Shown here piece by piece: positions 1 to 7,980 of a stretch of DNA of 64,000 nucleotides; position 1 is the stretch's first letter; each line of letters starts with the position of its first letter. The notes beneath the pieces were generated by a model, which saw only the letters and a program-made list of their open reading frames with translations, ran no database searches and had not been told where the DNA came from. A program made the translations under genes and the position numbers. Origin of the DNA: Rhizobium sp. BK399 (GTDB lineage: Bacteria > Pseudomonadota > Alphaproteobacteria > Rhizobiales > Rhizobiaceae); contig NZ_JACIAH010000001.1 in assembly GCF_014194695.1 (NCBI RefSeq), positions 124,001-188,000 of the forward strand. Reading direction: 5' to 3'.

Positions 1-220
1 AGACATTGCCGGTCGATGCGATGATGACCACGCGAACGGCAGCGTCTTCGGCGGCGCTCTGCAGTTCACCGATCAGGGTTTCCATGACGGCGATCGAGAG
101 CGCATTCGCAGGCGGATTGCTGAGCGTCAGCCGCAGCACGCCATCGCTCAATTGCGGGATGACGAGCGCACCCTCACCCGCTTTGCTCGGGTCCTTCCGA
201 AAGGATACGACTTCGGCCAT
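1..220 (-). CDS. Enoyl-CoA hydratase/isomerase family protein (N-terminal part)
   Basis: The first 73 codons of a minus-strand gene whose 3' part lies outside the window. The start ATG is at 218-220, with GGGAG at 229-233 (minus strand) as ribosome binding site. Residues about 26-40 read LRLTLSNPPANALS, the usual beginning of the crotonase fold, followed by a segment ending VVIIASTG that matches the strand before the first oxyanion-hole loop. The family hydrates or isomerises acyl-CoA thioesters, mostly in beta-oxidation. The substrate cannot be deduced from this fragment. The divergent neighbour is a PaaI-type thioesterase, which fits a shared acyl-CoA role, but this is inference. Confidence 0.85.
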   Translation of the reverse strand, partial: MAEVVSFRKDPSKAGEGALVIPQLSDGVLRLTLSNPPANALSIAVMETLIGELQSAAEDAAVRVVIIASTGNV

Positions 221-293
221 GGTCTAACTCCCTGCATTGTTCTTTCGTGCTAATTGTTCTGCCACAGGCGACAAGCAATTTCGAGGCAAACTC

Positions 294-725
294 ATGCAGC
301 CAATCATGACGATCGATGAGCTTCACCGTTTTTTGGACACGGATTTTCCTCAGATCCACACAGACGGGCGCGTGTTCACGATCACTGCGATCAGCCCAGG
401 TAGCGTCTCGATGCGGCTCGACCCCAGCGAAAGGCATTTGCGACCCGGCGGCACCGTATCCGGCCCCGCCCTCTTCACCTTGGCGGATGTGACAGCCTAT
501 GCGGCAGTGCTCGCGCATATCGGACCGGTGGCTCTGGCTGTTACCACCAATCTCAGCATCAATTTCCTGCGCCTGCCAAAGCCAAGACCGACGACCTGCA
601 CCTGCCGAATTCTCAAGCTCGGAAAGCGGCTCGCGGTCATCGAGGCATCGATTTTCCAGGAAAATGCGGATGAGCTGATCGCCCACGCAACCGCCACTTA
701 CTCGATTCCGCCCCGAGAAATATGA
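294..725 (+). CDS. PaaI-family hotdog thioesterase
   Basis: A 143-residue protein with the small hotdog-fold architecture of the PaaI/YdiI acyl-CoA thioesterases. The central part (GGTVSGPALFTLADV) matches the family helix region, with an Asp in the position of the usual acidic catalytic residue; the C-terminal half has the typical strand pattern ending in HATATYSIP. I chose the ATG at 294 (MQPIMTID) because GAGGC precedes it and an ATG further upstream would add a tail unlike the family. It is divergent from the enoyl-CoA hydratase gene. It probably hydrolyses an acyl-CoA thioester in the cytoplasm; the substrate is unknown. Confidence 0.8.
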   Translation: MQPIMTIDELHRFLDTDFPQIHTDGRVFTITAISPGSVSMRLDPSERHLRPGGTVSGPALFTLADVTAYAAVLAHIGPVALAVTTNLSINFLRLPKPRPTTCTCRILKLGKRLAVIEASIFQENADELIAHATATYSIPPREI

Positions 726-797
726 GGTAACATGATACCACACGTATAACATATTGATTTTGCTTTAATATTTTTACGCTCTCGCGATCCATCGTCA

Positions 798-826
798 TTG
801 ACCGCACAGCCCTTTGTCTTTATACA
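798..826 (+). promoter_or_regulatory. Predicted housekeeping promoter of rplM-rpsI
   Basis: TTGACC (798-803) and TATACA (821-826) are separated by exactly 17 bases, close to the sigma-70/RpoD consensus. It lies 124 bases upstream of rplM and would give a leader of roughly 115 bases. Read from sequence only. Confidence 0.65.
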
Positions 827-839
827 CACCGCCAGAAAT

Positions 840-866
840 GCAGCCTTTCCGGGCTGCTTTCTTTTT
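840..866 (+). terminator. Terminator-like hairpin inside the rplM leader
   Basis: GCAGCC (840-845), loop TTTCCG, GGCTGC (852-857) is followed by TTTCTTTTT (858-866), the form of an intrinsic terminator. It lies downstream of the predicted rplM promoter and upstream of the gene, so it could either end the upstream transcript or act as an attenuator. A second stem (CCCTC 906-910 with GAGGG 924-928, with an inner TTCG-capped stem) follows about 20 bases before the rplM start. Confidence 0.55.
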
Positions 867-949
867 GGTGCGTCTTCGGCCCACCAAACCAAGCAACAAG
901 AAACGCCCTCTCGCCTTCGGGCCGAGGGATCCAAAAGAGAGTAACTACT

Positions 950-1414
950 ATGGCAACTTTCTCCCAGAAGCCTGCAGAGGTGGAGAAGAAGTGGGTCATC
1001 ATCGACGCCGAAGGGCTGGTCGTTGGCCGTCTCGCTTCCATCATCGCTATGCGTCTGCGCGGCAAGCACAAGGCAACCTTCACTCCCCACGTTGACGACG
1101 GCGACAACGTCATCGTCATCAATGCCGACAAGGTCGTATTCACCGGCAAGAAGTACTCCGACAAGGTTTACTACTGGCACACGGGTTACGCCGGCGGCGT
1201 CAAGGAGCGTACCGCTCGCCAGATCATCGAAGGCCGCTTCCCGGAGCGCGTTCTCGAGAAGGCCGTTGAGCGCATGGTTCCGCGTGGTCCGCTCGGCCGT
1301 CGTCAGATGAAGAACCTCCGCGTCTACGCTGGTTCAAACCATCCCCATGAAGCACAGCAGCCTGTCGCTCTCGACGTCGCCAAGCTGAACAAGAAGAACG
1401 TAAGGAGCGCCTAA
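950..1414 (+). CDS. rplM: 50S ribosomal protein L13
   Basis: Complete 154-residue L13, one of the early-assembling proteins of the 50S subunit, which binds 23S rRNA. Family features are clear: the opening [17 protein letters not shown], the [15 protein letters not shown] strand, the HTGYAGG segment and the [19 protein letters not shown] motif. The start follows AGAGAG with a 9-base spacer. It is cotranscribed with rpsI two bases downstream, the usual bacterial L13-S9 pair. Its long, structured leader suggests autogenous or attenuation control. Confidence 0.98.
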   Translation: MATFSQKPAEVEKKWVIIDAEGLVVGRLASIIAMRLRGKHKATFTPHVDDGDNVIVINADKVVFTGKKYSDKVYYWHTGYAGGVKERTARQIIEGRFPERVLEKAVERMVPRGPLGRRQMKNLRVYAGSNHPHEAQQPVALDVAKLNKKNVRSA

Positions 1415-1416
1415 GA

Positions 1417-1884
1417 ATGGCTGACCTCTCCTCCCTGAAGGATCTCGGCACGGCTACCGAAGCTTCGGCTCCGGCACACGTCCGTAAGGTCGACTCGCTT
1501 GGCCGTTCCTACGCGACCGGCAAGCGCAAGAACGCCGTCGCCCGCGTATGGGTCAAGCCGGGCTCCGGCAAGATCATCGTCAACGGCAAGGAATTCGCGG
1601 AATACTTCGCACGCCCGGTTCTGCAGATGATCCTGCGCCAGCCGATCGTTGCTGCTGCCCGCGAAGGCCAGTTCGACATCGTTGCAACGGTCGCCGGCGG
1701 CGGCCTTTCCGGCCAGGCCGGTGCTGTTCGCCACGGCGTTTCCAAGGCTCTCACCTACTTCGAGCCGGGCCTGCGCTCGGTCCTGAAGAAGGGTGGCTTC
1801 CTGACCCGCGACAGCCGCGTCGTTGAACGCAAGAAGTACGGTAAGGCCAAGGCCCGCCGTTCGTTCCAGTTCTCCAAGCGTTAA
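1417..1884 (+). CDS. rpsI: 30S ribosomal protein S9
   Basis: Complete 155-residue S9. It has the alphaproteobacterial N-terminal extension of about 30 residues before the core [19 protein letters not shown], the conserved [19 protein letters not shown] segment and the basic C-terminal tail ending in FSKR, which reaches towards P-site tRNA. It starts two bases after the rplM stop, so the two genes form one translation-coupled operon, closed by a strong terminator at 1908-1937. Confidence 0.98.
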   Translation: MADLSSLKDLGTATEASAPAHVRKVDSLGRSYATGKRKNAVARVWVKPGSGKIIVNGKEFAEYFARPVLQMILRQPIVAAAREGQFDIVATVAGGGLSGQAGAVRHGVSKALTYFEPGLRSVLKKGGFLTRDSRVVERKKYGKAKARRSFQFSKR

Positions 1885-1907
1885 TCGCTTCGGACTATGG
1901 AAATGCG

Positions 1908-1937
1908 AAGGCCGGGCTCTTGCCCGGCCTTTTCTTT
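1908..1937 (+). terminator. Intrinsic terminator of rplM-rpsI
   Basis: AAGGCCGGGC (1908-1917), loop TCTT, GCCCGGCCTT (1922-1931), followed by TTCTTTT. A perfect 10-bp GC-rich stem with a T tract 24 bases after the rpsI stop. Confidence 0.9.
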
Positions 1938-2019
1938 TGGCCGCCGCTTGAAGCCGCTCGTTCCCTTGCCAGTTCTACCGCATTCCAGGCGCTTCAAGCG
2001 CGTGCCAAGGGAGGCAGGA

Positions 2020-2322
2020 ATGACCAAGCAAGCAATCTATGTCGAACTGAAAGCAAAGTCCGGCAAGGAAGAGGAAGTGGCCGCGTTCTTGAAAAGCGCG
2101 CAGGCACTTGTCGAACAGGAACCCGGTACGGTGACGTGGTTTGCCGTTCGGTACGACCAGAGCACGTTTGCCATCTTCGATGCGTTCAATGATGAGGCCG
2201 GTCGGCAAGCACATTTGAACGGCAAGGTGGCCGCAGCGCTGATGGCACGAGCGGCTGAACTGCTTGCCGAGGCGCCGCAACTGAAGACTCCCGAAGTGCT
2301 GGCGGACAAGCTGCCACGGTAA
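2020..2322 (+). CDS. ABM-domain quinol/antibiotic monooxygenase-like protein
   Basis: A 100-residue single-domain protein of the dimeric ferredoxin-like (antibiotic biosynthesis monooxygenase, YgiN-like) fold. Recognisable are the first strand AIYVELKAKSGKEEEV, the EPGTVTWFAVRY strand, the FAIFDAFND strand and the final ELLAEAPQ helix. The start ATG at 2020 follows GGGAGGC with a short spacer. It stands alone between the rpsI terminator and speB. Members oxidise quinols or are simply small-ligand binders; the actual substrate is unknown. Confidence 0.8.
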   Translation: MTKQAIYVELKAKSGKEEEVAAFLKSAQALVEQEPGTVTWFAVRYDQSTFAIFDAFNDEAGRQAHLNGKVAAALMARAAELLAEAPQLKTPEVLADKLPR

Positions 2323-2419
2323 AACCAGCTTGGCCGAGCGACCGGCACCGTTTTGGCCTTTCGGTTTGAGATTCGTTTCTGGTAGGCATAGGCACAGCAC
2401 ACCCCTCAAGGAGCATCTC

Positions 2420-3379
2420 TTGGCCAACAAGTCGATCGACCACGCCTTCACGGCAACGAGCCTGACATCGGCAGCCACCGACCCGACCTTCGCCGGAGCG
2501 CTGTCGTTCATGCGACGTCGCTTCACCAAGGACCTGACTGGCGCAGATGCCGTTGTCTGGGGCATCCCCTTCGATGCCGCGACCTCCAACCGGCCCGGAA
2601 CACGGTTCGGGCCGCAGGCGATCCGGCGCGCCTCGGCGATCTTCGACAACGACCCGCAATATCCCTTTAACCGGGATCTCTTTGCCGAGATGGCCGTCAT
2701 CGACTACGGCGACTGCCTCCTCGACTACGGCAACCACCCCGAGACGCCCGCGGCAATCGAGCGGCAGGCAAAGACCATTGTCGACAGCGGCGCCTTCATG
2801 CTGACCCTTGGCGGTGACCATTTCGTCACCTGGCCGATCCTGAAGGCGCATGCAGCCAAGCACGGGCCGCTGGCGCTCGTCCAGTTCGATGCTCACCAAG
2901 ACACCTGGTTCGACGACAACAGGCGGATCGACCATGGCTCGTTCGTGGCGCGGGCTGCGCGGGACGGCATCATCGATCCTGACAGGTCGATCCAGATCGG
3001 TATCCGCACGCATGCGCCAGAGGATTTCGGCATTCATATTCTTTATGGTCATCAGCTTGAAGAGATGAGTGCGAGCGATATCGCCTCGACGATCATCTCG
3101 CATACCCGCGGTGCGCCGGCCTATCTGACCTTCGATATCGACTGCCTTGACCCTGCCTATGCGCCCGGCACCGGTACACCCGTATCCGGCGGCCCCTCGA
3201 GCGCCAAAATTCTCTCGGTTCTGCAGCGTCTGCACCAGTTGGACATCAGGGGCGGCGACGTCGTTGAGGTGTCACCGCCCTATGACCACGCGGATATCAC
3301 TGCCATTGCGGGGGCGACGGTCGCGATGTATATGCTTGGCCTACATGCCGAGCGCCGCGCGAGCGCGTCACACGGCTGA
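2420..3379 (+). CDS. speB: Agmatinase
   Basis: A 319-residue ureohydrolase that would hydrolyse agmatine to putrescine and urea in the cytoplasm. The binuclear manganese ligands are all visible: GGDH (about residues 134-137), DAHQD (about 158-162) and DIDCLDPAYAPGTGTP (about 242-257). I chose the TTG start at 2420 (MANKSIDHAF) because AAGGAG lies 6 bases upstream; the reading frame stays open further upstream but without a ribosome binding site. Arginase and guanidinobutyrase share the fold, so substrate choice is by family resemblance. argC follows 63 bases later, so the two arginine-related genes may be cotranscribed. Confidence 0.88.
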   Translation: MANKSIDHAFTATSLTSAATDPTFAGALSFMRRRFTKDLTGADAVVWGIPFDAATSNRPGTRFGPQAIRRASAIFDNDPQYPFNRDLFAEMAVIDYGDCLLDYGNHPETPAAIERQAKTIVDSGAFMLTLGGDHFVTWPILKAHAAKHGPLALVQFDAHQDTWFDDNRRIDHGSFVARAARDGIIDPDRSIQIGIRTHAPEDFGIHILYGHQLEEMSASDIASTIISHTRGAPAYLTFDIDCLDPAYAPGTGTPVSGGPSSAKILSVLQRLHQLDIRGGDVVEVSPPYDHADITAIAGATVAMYMLGLHAERRASASHG

Positions 3380-3442
3380 CTCATCCCTCTTACAAAATGA
3401 TTCCGGACTTCTTTCTAACCTATTGAAAGTGTGAGCGAGACA

Positions 3443-4375
3443 ATGGCACCGAAGATCTTCATCGATGGCGAACACGGCACGACGGGCTTGCAGATCCGCA
3501 CGCGCATGGCCGGCCGTCGCGATGTCGAACTTCTGTCGATCCCGGAAGCCGAGCGTCGCAACGCCGCGATGCGCGAGGATATGCTGAACAGCGCCGATGT
3601 CGCGATCCTCTGCCTGCCGGATGATGCTTCGAAAGAAGCCGTGCAGATGGTCTCCGGCAACAACAACGTGCGGGTCATCGACACCTCCACCGCCTTCCGT
3701 GTCAATCCTTCCTGGGCCTACGGCTTTGCGGAGATGGACAAGGAGCAGGCCGAAAGGATCAAGGAGGCGCGCTTCGTCGCCAATCCGGGCTGCTACCCGA
3801 CCGGTGCGATCGGCCTCATTCGGCCGCTGCGCGCCGCCGGCATCCTGCCCGATGGCTATCCGGTCACCGTCAACGCAGTTTCCGGCTACACCGGCGGCGG
3901 CAAGCAGATGATCGCTCAGATGGAAGATCCGAGCCGCGACGATGCGATCTCCGCTCCGCACTTTCTTTACGGATTGACGCTGACGCACAAGCACGTGCCC
4001 GAGATGAAGATCCACGGTCTTCTGGACCGCGCGCCGATCTTCTCCCCGTCCGTCGGCAAGTTCCCGCAGGGAATGATCGTTCAGGTGCCGCTGCATCTCG
4101 ACGATCTTGCCGAGGGCACGACGCTCGAAGGCATCCATGCCGCTCTTGTCGCCCACTATGCCGGCCAGGAGATCGTGACAGTTGTGCCGCTGGACGAGAC
4201 CCGCAAGCTGCCCCGCATCGATGCAGTCGAGCTTGCCGGCGAGGATACGATGAAGCTCTTCGTGTTCGGCACGCCCGGTGCTTCGCAGGTCAACCTCGTT
4301 GCTTTGCTCGACAACCTCGGCAAGGGTGCGTCGGGTGCTGCCGTCCAGAACATGGACCTCATGCTCGCCTCCTAA
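3443..4375 (+). CDS. argC: N-acetyl-gamma-glutamyl-phosphate reductase (short, type 2 form)
   Basis: A 310-residue enzyme for the third step of arginine biosynthesis, NADPH-dependent reduction of N-acetylglutamyl 5-phosphate to the semialdehyde. The opening [13 protein letters not shown] is the nucleotide-binding loop of the type 2 family, and [14 protein letters not shown] carries the catalytic Cys. The length matches the type 2 proteins of rhizobia rather than the roughly 345-residue type 1. I used the ATG at 3443; a GTG at 3431 would add four residues. It lies just downstream of speB. Confidence 0.95.
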   Translation: MAPKIFIDGEHGTTGLQIRTRMAGRRDVELLSIPEAERRNAAMREDMLNSADVAILCLPDDASKEAVQMVSGNNNVRVIDTSTAFRVNPSWAYGFAEMDKEQAERIKEARFVANPGCYPTGAIGLIRPLRAAGILPDGYPVTVNAVSGYTGGGKQMIAQMEDPSRDDAISAPHFLYGLTLTHKHVPEMKIHGLLDRAPIFSPSVGKFPQGMIVQVPLHLDDLAEGTTLEGIHAALVAHYAGQEIVTVVPLDETRKLPRIDAVELAGEDTMKLFVFGTPGASQVNLVALLDNLGKGASGAAVQNMDLMLAS

Positions 4376-4390
4376 TTTCGGAACCAATCG

Positions 4391-5182
4391 ATGTCGTTTG
4401 ATACGCTGCTGGCGAGCACGAGCGCGTGGTTTGTCGCCGCCTTGCCGGATCACGGCATTCTGTCGCTCATTGCCATTGCCTTGATTGCCGGGCTTGCGCG
4501 CGGCTTCTCCGGATTCGGTGCAGCGCTGATCTTCGTTCCGCTGGGTGGAGCCATCATCGGCCCAAAGCTGATCTCGCCAGTCCTGCTTGTCATAGACGGA
4601 CTGGCAACGCTCGGTATGATCCCACCTGCCTGGCGCAGCGCTAACCGCCGTGAAGTCTTCACGATGGCTGCAGGCGCATTCCTTGGCGTACCGGCCGGGA
4701 CGGCGACGCTCGCCTTGATGGATCCACTTTCACTGCGCTGGGCGATTACGGCAGTTGCCGTTTGTCTGCTCGCACTACTTGTTTCCGGTTGGCGCTACCA
4801 CGGCGAACCACGAATGCCGCTCACGTCCCTGACAGGTCTCATTGCGGGCCTTTTCAGCGGCGCAGCGCAGCTCGGCGGGCCGCCGGTCGTTGCCTACTGG
4901 CTCGGCGGCAAGACCGATTTTGGCCGGGTCCGCGCAAACATCATTCTCTATTTCGCGATTTCAACTTGCTTCAGCGTCGTCAGCTACTACTTCGGCGGAC
5001 TTTTCGTTGACGCCGTCTTTGCACTGACCATTGTTATCCTGCCGAGCTACGCCATCGGCCTCTATGCCGGCTCGAAGCTGTTTGGGCTCGCCAAGGAGAG
5101 CACGTTCCGGACGATCTGCTATCTGCTGATCGCGGCCTCCGCCATATTGGGAATGCCAGCGCTCGACGAGATCCTGCGATAG
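4391..5182 (+). CDS. TSUP-family (TauE/SafE) membrane permease
   Basis: A 263-residue integral membrane protein with about eight hydrophobic segments and the duplicated four-helix architecture of the sulfite exporter TauE/SafE family. The two repeats begin with the glycine-rich motifs GLARGFSGFGAALIFVP (about 33-49) and GLIAGLFSGAAQLGGPPV (about 151-168). The family moves sulfite, sulfoacetate or other organic anions. It begins 15 bases after argC, so it may be read on the same transcript, but nothing in the neighbourhood names its substrate. Confidence 0.85.
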   Translation: MSFDTLLASTSAWFVAALPDHGILSLIAIALIAGLARGFSGFGAALIFVPLGGAIIGPKLISPVLLVIDGLATLGMIPPAWRSANRREVFTMAAGAFLGVPAGTATLALMDPLSLRWAITAVAVCLLALLVSGWRYHGEPRMPLTSLTGLIAGLFSGAAQLGGPPVVAYWLGGKTDFGRVRANIILYFAISTCFSVVSYYFGGLFVDAVFALTIVILPSYAIGLYAGSKLFGLAKESTFRTICYLLIAASAILGMPALDEILR

Positions 5183-5246
5183 CTCGACGCCCTCGAAGCG
5201 ATAAAGCCGCGCTGTGGTGCAACCATCGTTGATCAAAATTCGTCCG

Positions 5247-5276
5247 CCCCCTAAAGTCACCAGTGACCTTTGGGGG
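5247..5276 (+). promoter_or_regulatory. Hairpin that sequesters the ribosome binding site of the DUF4239 gene
   Basis: CCCCC (247-251), AAAG and TCAC pair with GTGA, CTTT and GGGGG (272-276), with single-base bulges at 5252 and 5267 and a loop of about four bases. The 3' arm contains GGGGGAG, the Shine-Dalgarno sequence of the ATG at 5284. The pairing is seen in sequence; the regulatory meaning is inference. Confidence 0.55.
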
Positions 5277-5283
5277 AGCGCGC

Positions 5284-6060
5284 ATGAGTGCCGTTGTCTT
5301 TTTTGGCATTGCCTTTGTTGGCGGGACGATCGTCGTAACGCTCAGCTTTTATTTTCTGATGCGTCTGATCATGGGCGGCGATCCGACCGGTAAGGACAGG
5401 GAACTTGCCGGCGCCGTCGTCATGCGCATCTCGTCATTGCATGCGCTCATCCTCGCTCTCGTCTTCGCGCAGGAGATGATCGAGTATCAGCAATTGAAGT
5501 TCGAGAGCGTCACCGAAGCGAACGCCATTGCCGATATATATTTCGATGCCAACCGTTACGGCGCCGACGATAAAGCCGCCCCCATCCAGCAAGCGCTCTT
5601 CGAATACGTGCAGATCGTTGTCGATGAAGAATGGCAAATGCTTGGACGAACCGGGCAGCTCTCTCCGACGGCTTGGAACAAGTGGGACAATGTCTACCAG
5701 CGGGTGCTCGACCTGACGCCAACCAACGCGCGTCAACAAAGCATTCGCGAACACATGCTGATCGACGTCCACAGCATCGCTGAGTCACGGGATAAACGCG
5801 AAAACAGCGGCACCGACTCCATCAGCAGCATCTTCTGGTTCGCAGCAGTCTCGGGCGTTGTGTTCATGGCACTCGGCTACTATCCATATCCGCCCGATGC
5901 ACGAAACCTGCTGCTGCTGTCGGTGCTCGGCGCGTTCACAGGCATCATCCTCTTCTTCATCTACGCGTTCTCTGACCCGTACAATCCGCCGGCTACCCTG
6001 AAGCCGACGGCGTTCGAACGCCTGCTCGACGAATTGGCGACACCACCCGCCTCCGGATAG
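5284..6060 (+). CDS. DUF4239-family membrane protein
   Basis: A 258-residue membrane protein with two hydrophobic segments near the N-terminus (about 4-27 and 44-60), a soluble middle domain rich in Glu and Asp (about 65-175), and two C-terminal membrane spans (about 181-200 and 206-228). This is the DUF4239 (bestrophin-like) layout. I used the ATG at 5284 because GGGGGAG lies just upstream; that site is buried in the hairpin at 5247-5276. Family members have no agreed biochemical role. It ends shortly before the convergent DoxX gene. Confidence 0.72.
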   Translation: MSAVVFFGIAFVGGTIVVTLSFYFLMRLIMGGDPTGKDRELAGAVVMRISSLHALILALVFAQEMIEYQQLKFESVTEANAIADIYFDANRYGADDKAAPIQQALFEYVQIVVDEEWQMLGRTGQLSPTAWNKWDNVYQRVLDLTPTNARQQSIREHMLIDVHSIAESRDKRENSGTDSISSIFWFAAVSGVVFMALGYYPYPPDARNLLLLSVLGAFTGIILFFIYAFSDPYNPPATLKPTAFERLLDELATPPASG

Positions 6061-6075
6061 TGCGACCGTCCATTG

Positions 6076-6483
6076 CTACCGAGCCAGAAGCGGGGACCGC
6101 GTCCTGACGACCAGCGTGTCTCCCGGACCGTGGACGGCAGCAAATAGCAATCCGGCCAGGAAGGTGAAGTGATCGATAAAGAAGCCAAACTCTGCCTGAT
6201 TGCCACTCCAGTGGCTCGGGCCGTGGAACGCAAAGGCCAGAAACACGACGTAGATACCCGCAAGGAAGGAAGCTTCCGAAAAGAAGGCTCCCGTCAGGAA
6301 GGCCAGCGTCAGAGCCAGTTCGAAGAAGGCCGCCACCCACGCCAGAAAAAGCGGGAATGGAAAGCCTGCCGCAGCGATATAGCTTGCGGTGGATTGCATA
6401 TCCATGAACTTGAAGCTCATGGCCATCGCGAAAACGGCGCCAAAGATCAGTCGCGCCAGCAGAACTGCAAATGTCTTGCTCAT
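6076..6483 (-). CDS. DoxX-family membrane protein
   Basis: A 135-residue protein with four hydrophobic helices, typical of the DoxX/DoxD-like family: LLARLIFGAVFAMAMSFKF near the start, then YIAAAGFPFPLFLAWVAAFFEL, the conserved glutamate-containing second span. The start is the ATG at 6481-6483, preceded by GGGGGAGAG. The family is linked to redox or thiol stress and quinone-linked oxidation, but no single reaction is established. It is convergent with the DUF4239 gene, with only 15 bases between stops. Confidence 0.8.
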   Translation of the reverse strand: MSKTFAVLLARLIFGAVFAMAMSFKFMDMQSTASYIAAAGFPFPLFLAWVAAFFELALTLAFLTGAFFSEASFLAGIYVVFLAFAFHGPSHWSGNQAEFGFFIDHFTFLAGLLFAAVHGPGDTLVVRTRSPLLAR

Positions 6484-6649
6484 GTCATCTCTCCCCCGGC
6501 CGAAGCCGTTCAGCAAAATTGTCGAGGCTTCCGGCTACCACATCAACTCTGGGCGATGCCTTCAGCCTTCGCCCAAAGGACGCCGCCGGATGCTCCCATC
6601 CGACAAGCCGCGAGCATTATTTCTTCTGGCGAGCCGACACTGCGTCATG

Positions 6650-7540
6650 TCAGGCCCAAGCCAAGTGATCGGCCAGCACGTCTTCAATGACTTGCCAGGA
6701 CTTCTTGATGTCTGCGGGATTTGCGCCCGCCATGCCGGCGGCGACTATCAGGGCCTTCCACAACGTCCAACCGCGGCCCCTCGCCCAGGTGCCCGGATCC
6801 AGCGCACGGGCTTTGCGAAAAACCTGCCGGCTCTCTCCCGCAAAGAGGTGCCAGGTGATTGCCAGGTCGCAAGCCGGGTCGCCGACGCCGGACGTCCCAA
6901 AATCGATGACGGCATCGAGCCGTCCGTCCTTGACCAGAAGGTTGCCGTAAGCAATGTCACCATGGAACCAGACCGGCGCGTTCTGCCATGAAGTCGACAG
7001 CGCGAATTCCCAGACCTCCGTTGCAGCTCGTGTATCGATCCTGCCATCCAGGCGAAAAAGCGCTTCGCGCGTTTGCCCGTCGTACACATCCAGCGATCCG
7101 CCGCGAAAGAAGTTATGCGGGCCGGGCGGCGGTCCTCCAGTCGCGTCTGCTGCCTGCAGTGCATCGAGGAAGCCGGCCAATGTGCCGGCGAATTCTTTCA
7201 GGTCGTCAATGCGTTCCACCAGCGCCGTCTCAACATCACGCCATTCATAGACGGACCATGGCCACGGGTAGCTCTCGTCCGGCCGTCCCATCGCCAGCGG
7301 CACGGGTATGGGCAACGGCAGCTGCGATGCAAGGATCGGGAGCCATTGCTGCTCCTTGGCGACCTGATCGGCGTAGTGAGCAGCGCTCGGCAGCCGAACC
7401 GTCATGCCGGCGCCCAGATGAAAGGTCCTGTTGTCCCATCCGCCAAACTCAACCGGTCTGATTGGCAGAGCGGACCATCTTGGAAATTGCGTGGCAATCA
7501 GCCGACGCACCAGTGCCGTATCGATTACCGGGGCATCCAT
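6650..7540 (-). CDS. Aminoglycoside phosphotransferase (APH)-like kinase
   Basis: A 296-residue protein of the APH/choline kinase fold. The catalytic loop HGDIAYGNLL (about 198-207) and the metal-binding IDFGTSGVGDPACDL (about 216-230) are intact, and the N-lobe has GGWDNRTFHLG in place of a glycine-rich loop. The start at 7538-7540 (MDAPVID) follows AAGGAG. Chromosomal members like this mostly phosphorylate sugars, amino alcohols or unknown metabolites, so the name should not be read as resistance. It stands alone between DoxX and a divergent microprotein gene. Confidence 0.85.
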   Translation of the reverse strand: MDAPVIDTALVRRLIATQFPRWSALPIRPVEFGGWDNRTFHLGAGMTVRLPSAAHYADQVAKEQQWLPILASQLPLPIPVPLAMGRPDESYPWPWSVYEWRDVETALVERIDDLKEFAGTLAGFLDALQAADATGGPPPGPHNFFRGGSLDVYDGQTREALFRLDGRIDTRAATEVWEFALSTSWQNAPVWFHGDIAYGNLLVKDGRLDAVIDFGTSGVGDPACDLAITWHLFAGESRQVFRKARALDPGTWARGRGWTLWKALIVAAGMAGANPADIKKSWQVIEDVLADHLAWA

Positions 7541-7817
7541 TATCCTGGCACTCCTTCTACGGGCATATTGTTCGGGTTTCGCCGCCGAGATCAACCATCG
7601 GTTTGCCTTCGGCTCCTCCGACGTTGAATCAAGTTCCTAAGAGGATGATTCGGAATCTTGCGACAACTATCTGCAATTTCGGGAATTTTATCTGAAGCGG
7701 TCAGCTTTGGCCTGCCCCCTTCCTTTATGTGATTTCTATATGTCCGCGCTCGCAGCCGAATGGAATTCCTACCGTGAGCGGCGTTAGCCTTCCCAGGAAA
7801 TGCGAAGGTTGAATGCC

Positions 7818-7973
7818 ATGCGAGACTTCATGCTATCGAACGCTCCAATCGCCCGCCCGCGACGCACGACACCGAAACGGCAAATGCGCGAACGACGAAC
7901 CGCTCAGGCGCTGGTGCTGTTCGGCCTCGTGCTAGCCGCGGTCGAACTCTACGTCATCCTCGGCAGCTTCTGA
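7818..7973 (+). CDS. Small basic single-span membrane protein (51 aa)
   Basis: ATG at 7818, stop TGA at 7971-7973. The product has an arginine-rich N-terminal half (about 10 Arg in residues 13-28) followed by one hydrophobic helix (LVLFGLVLAAVELYVILG, about 32-49). GAAGG lies about 10 bases upstream. It ends 7 bases before the DapA-like gene, suggesting cotranscription. I do not recognise a family. Confidence 0.5.
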   Translation: MRDFMLSNAPIARPRRTTPKRQMRERRTAQALVLFGLVLAAVELYVILGSF

Positions 7974-7980
7974 GCAGAGT

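Noticed and set aside
6650..7540. An aminoglycoside resistance gene
   Set aside because: Only the general kinase fold is supported; chromosomal APH-like proteins in soil bacteria mostly have other or unknown substrates, and nothing nearby indicates a resistance element.
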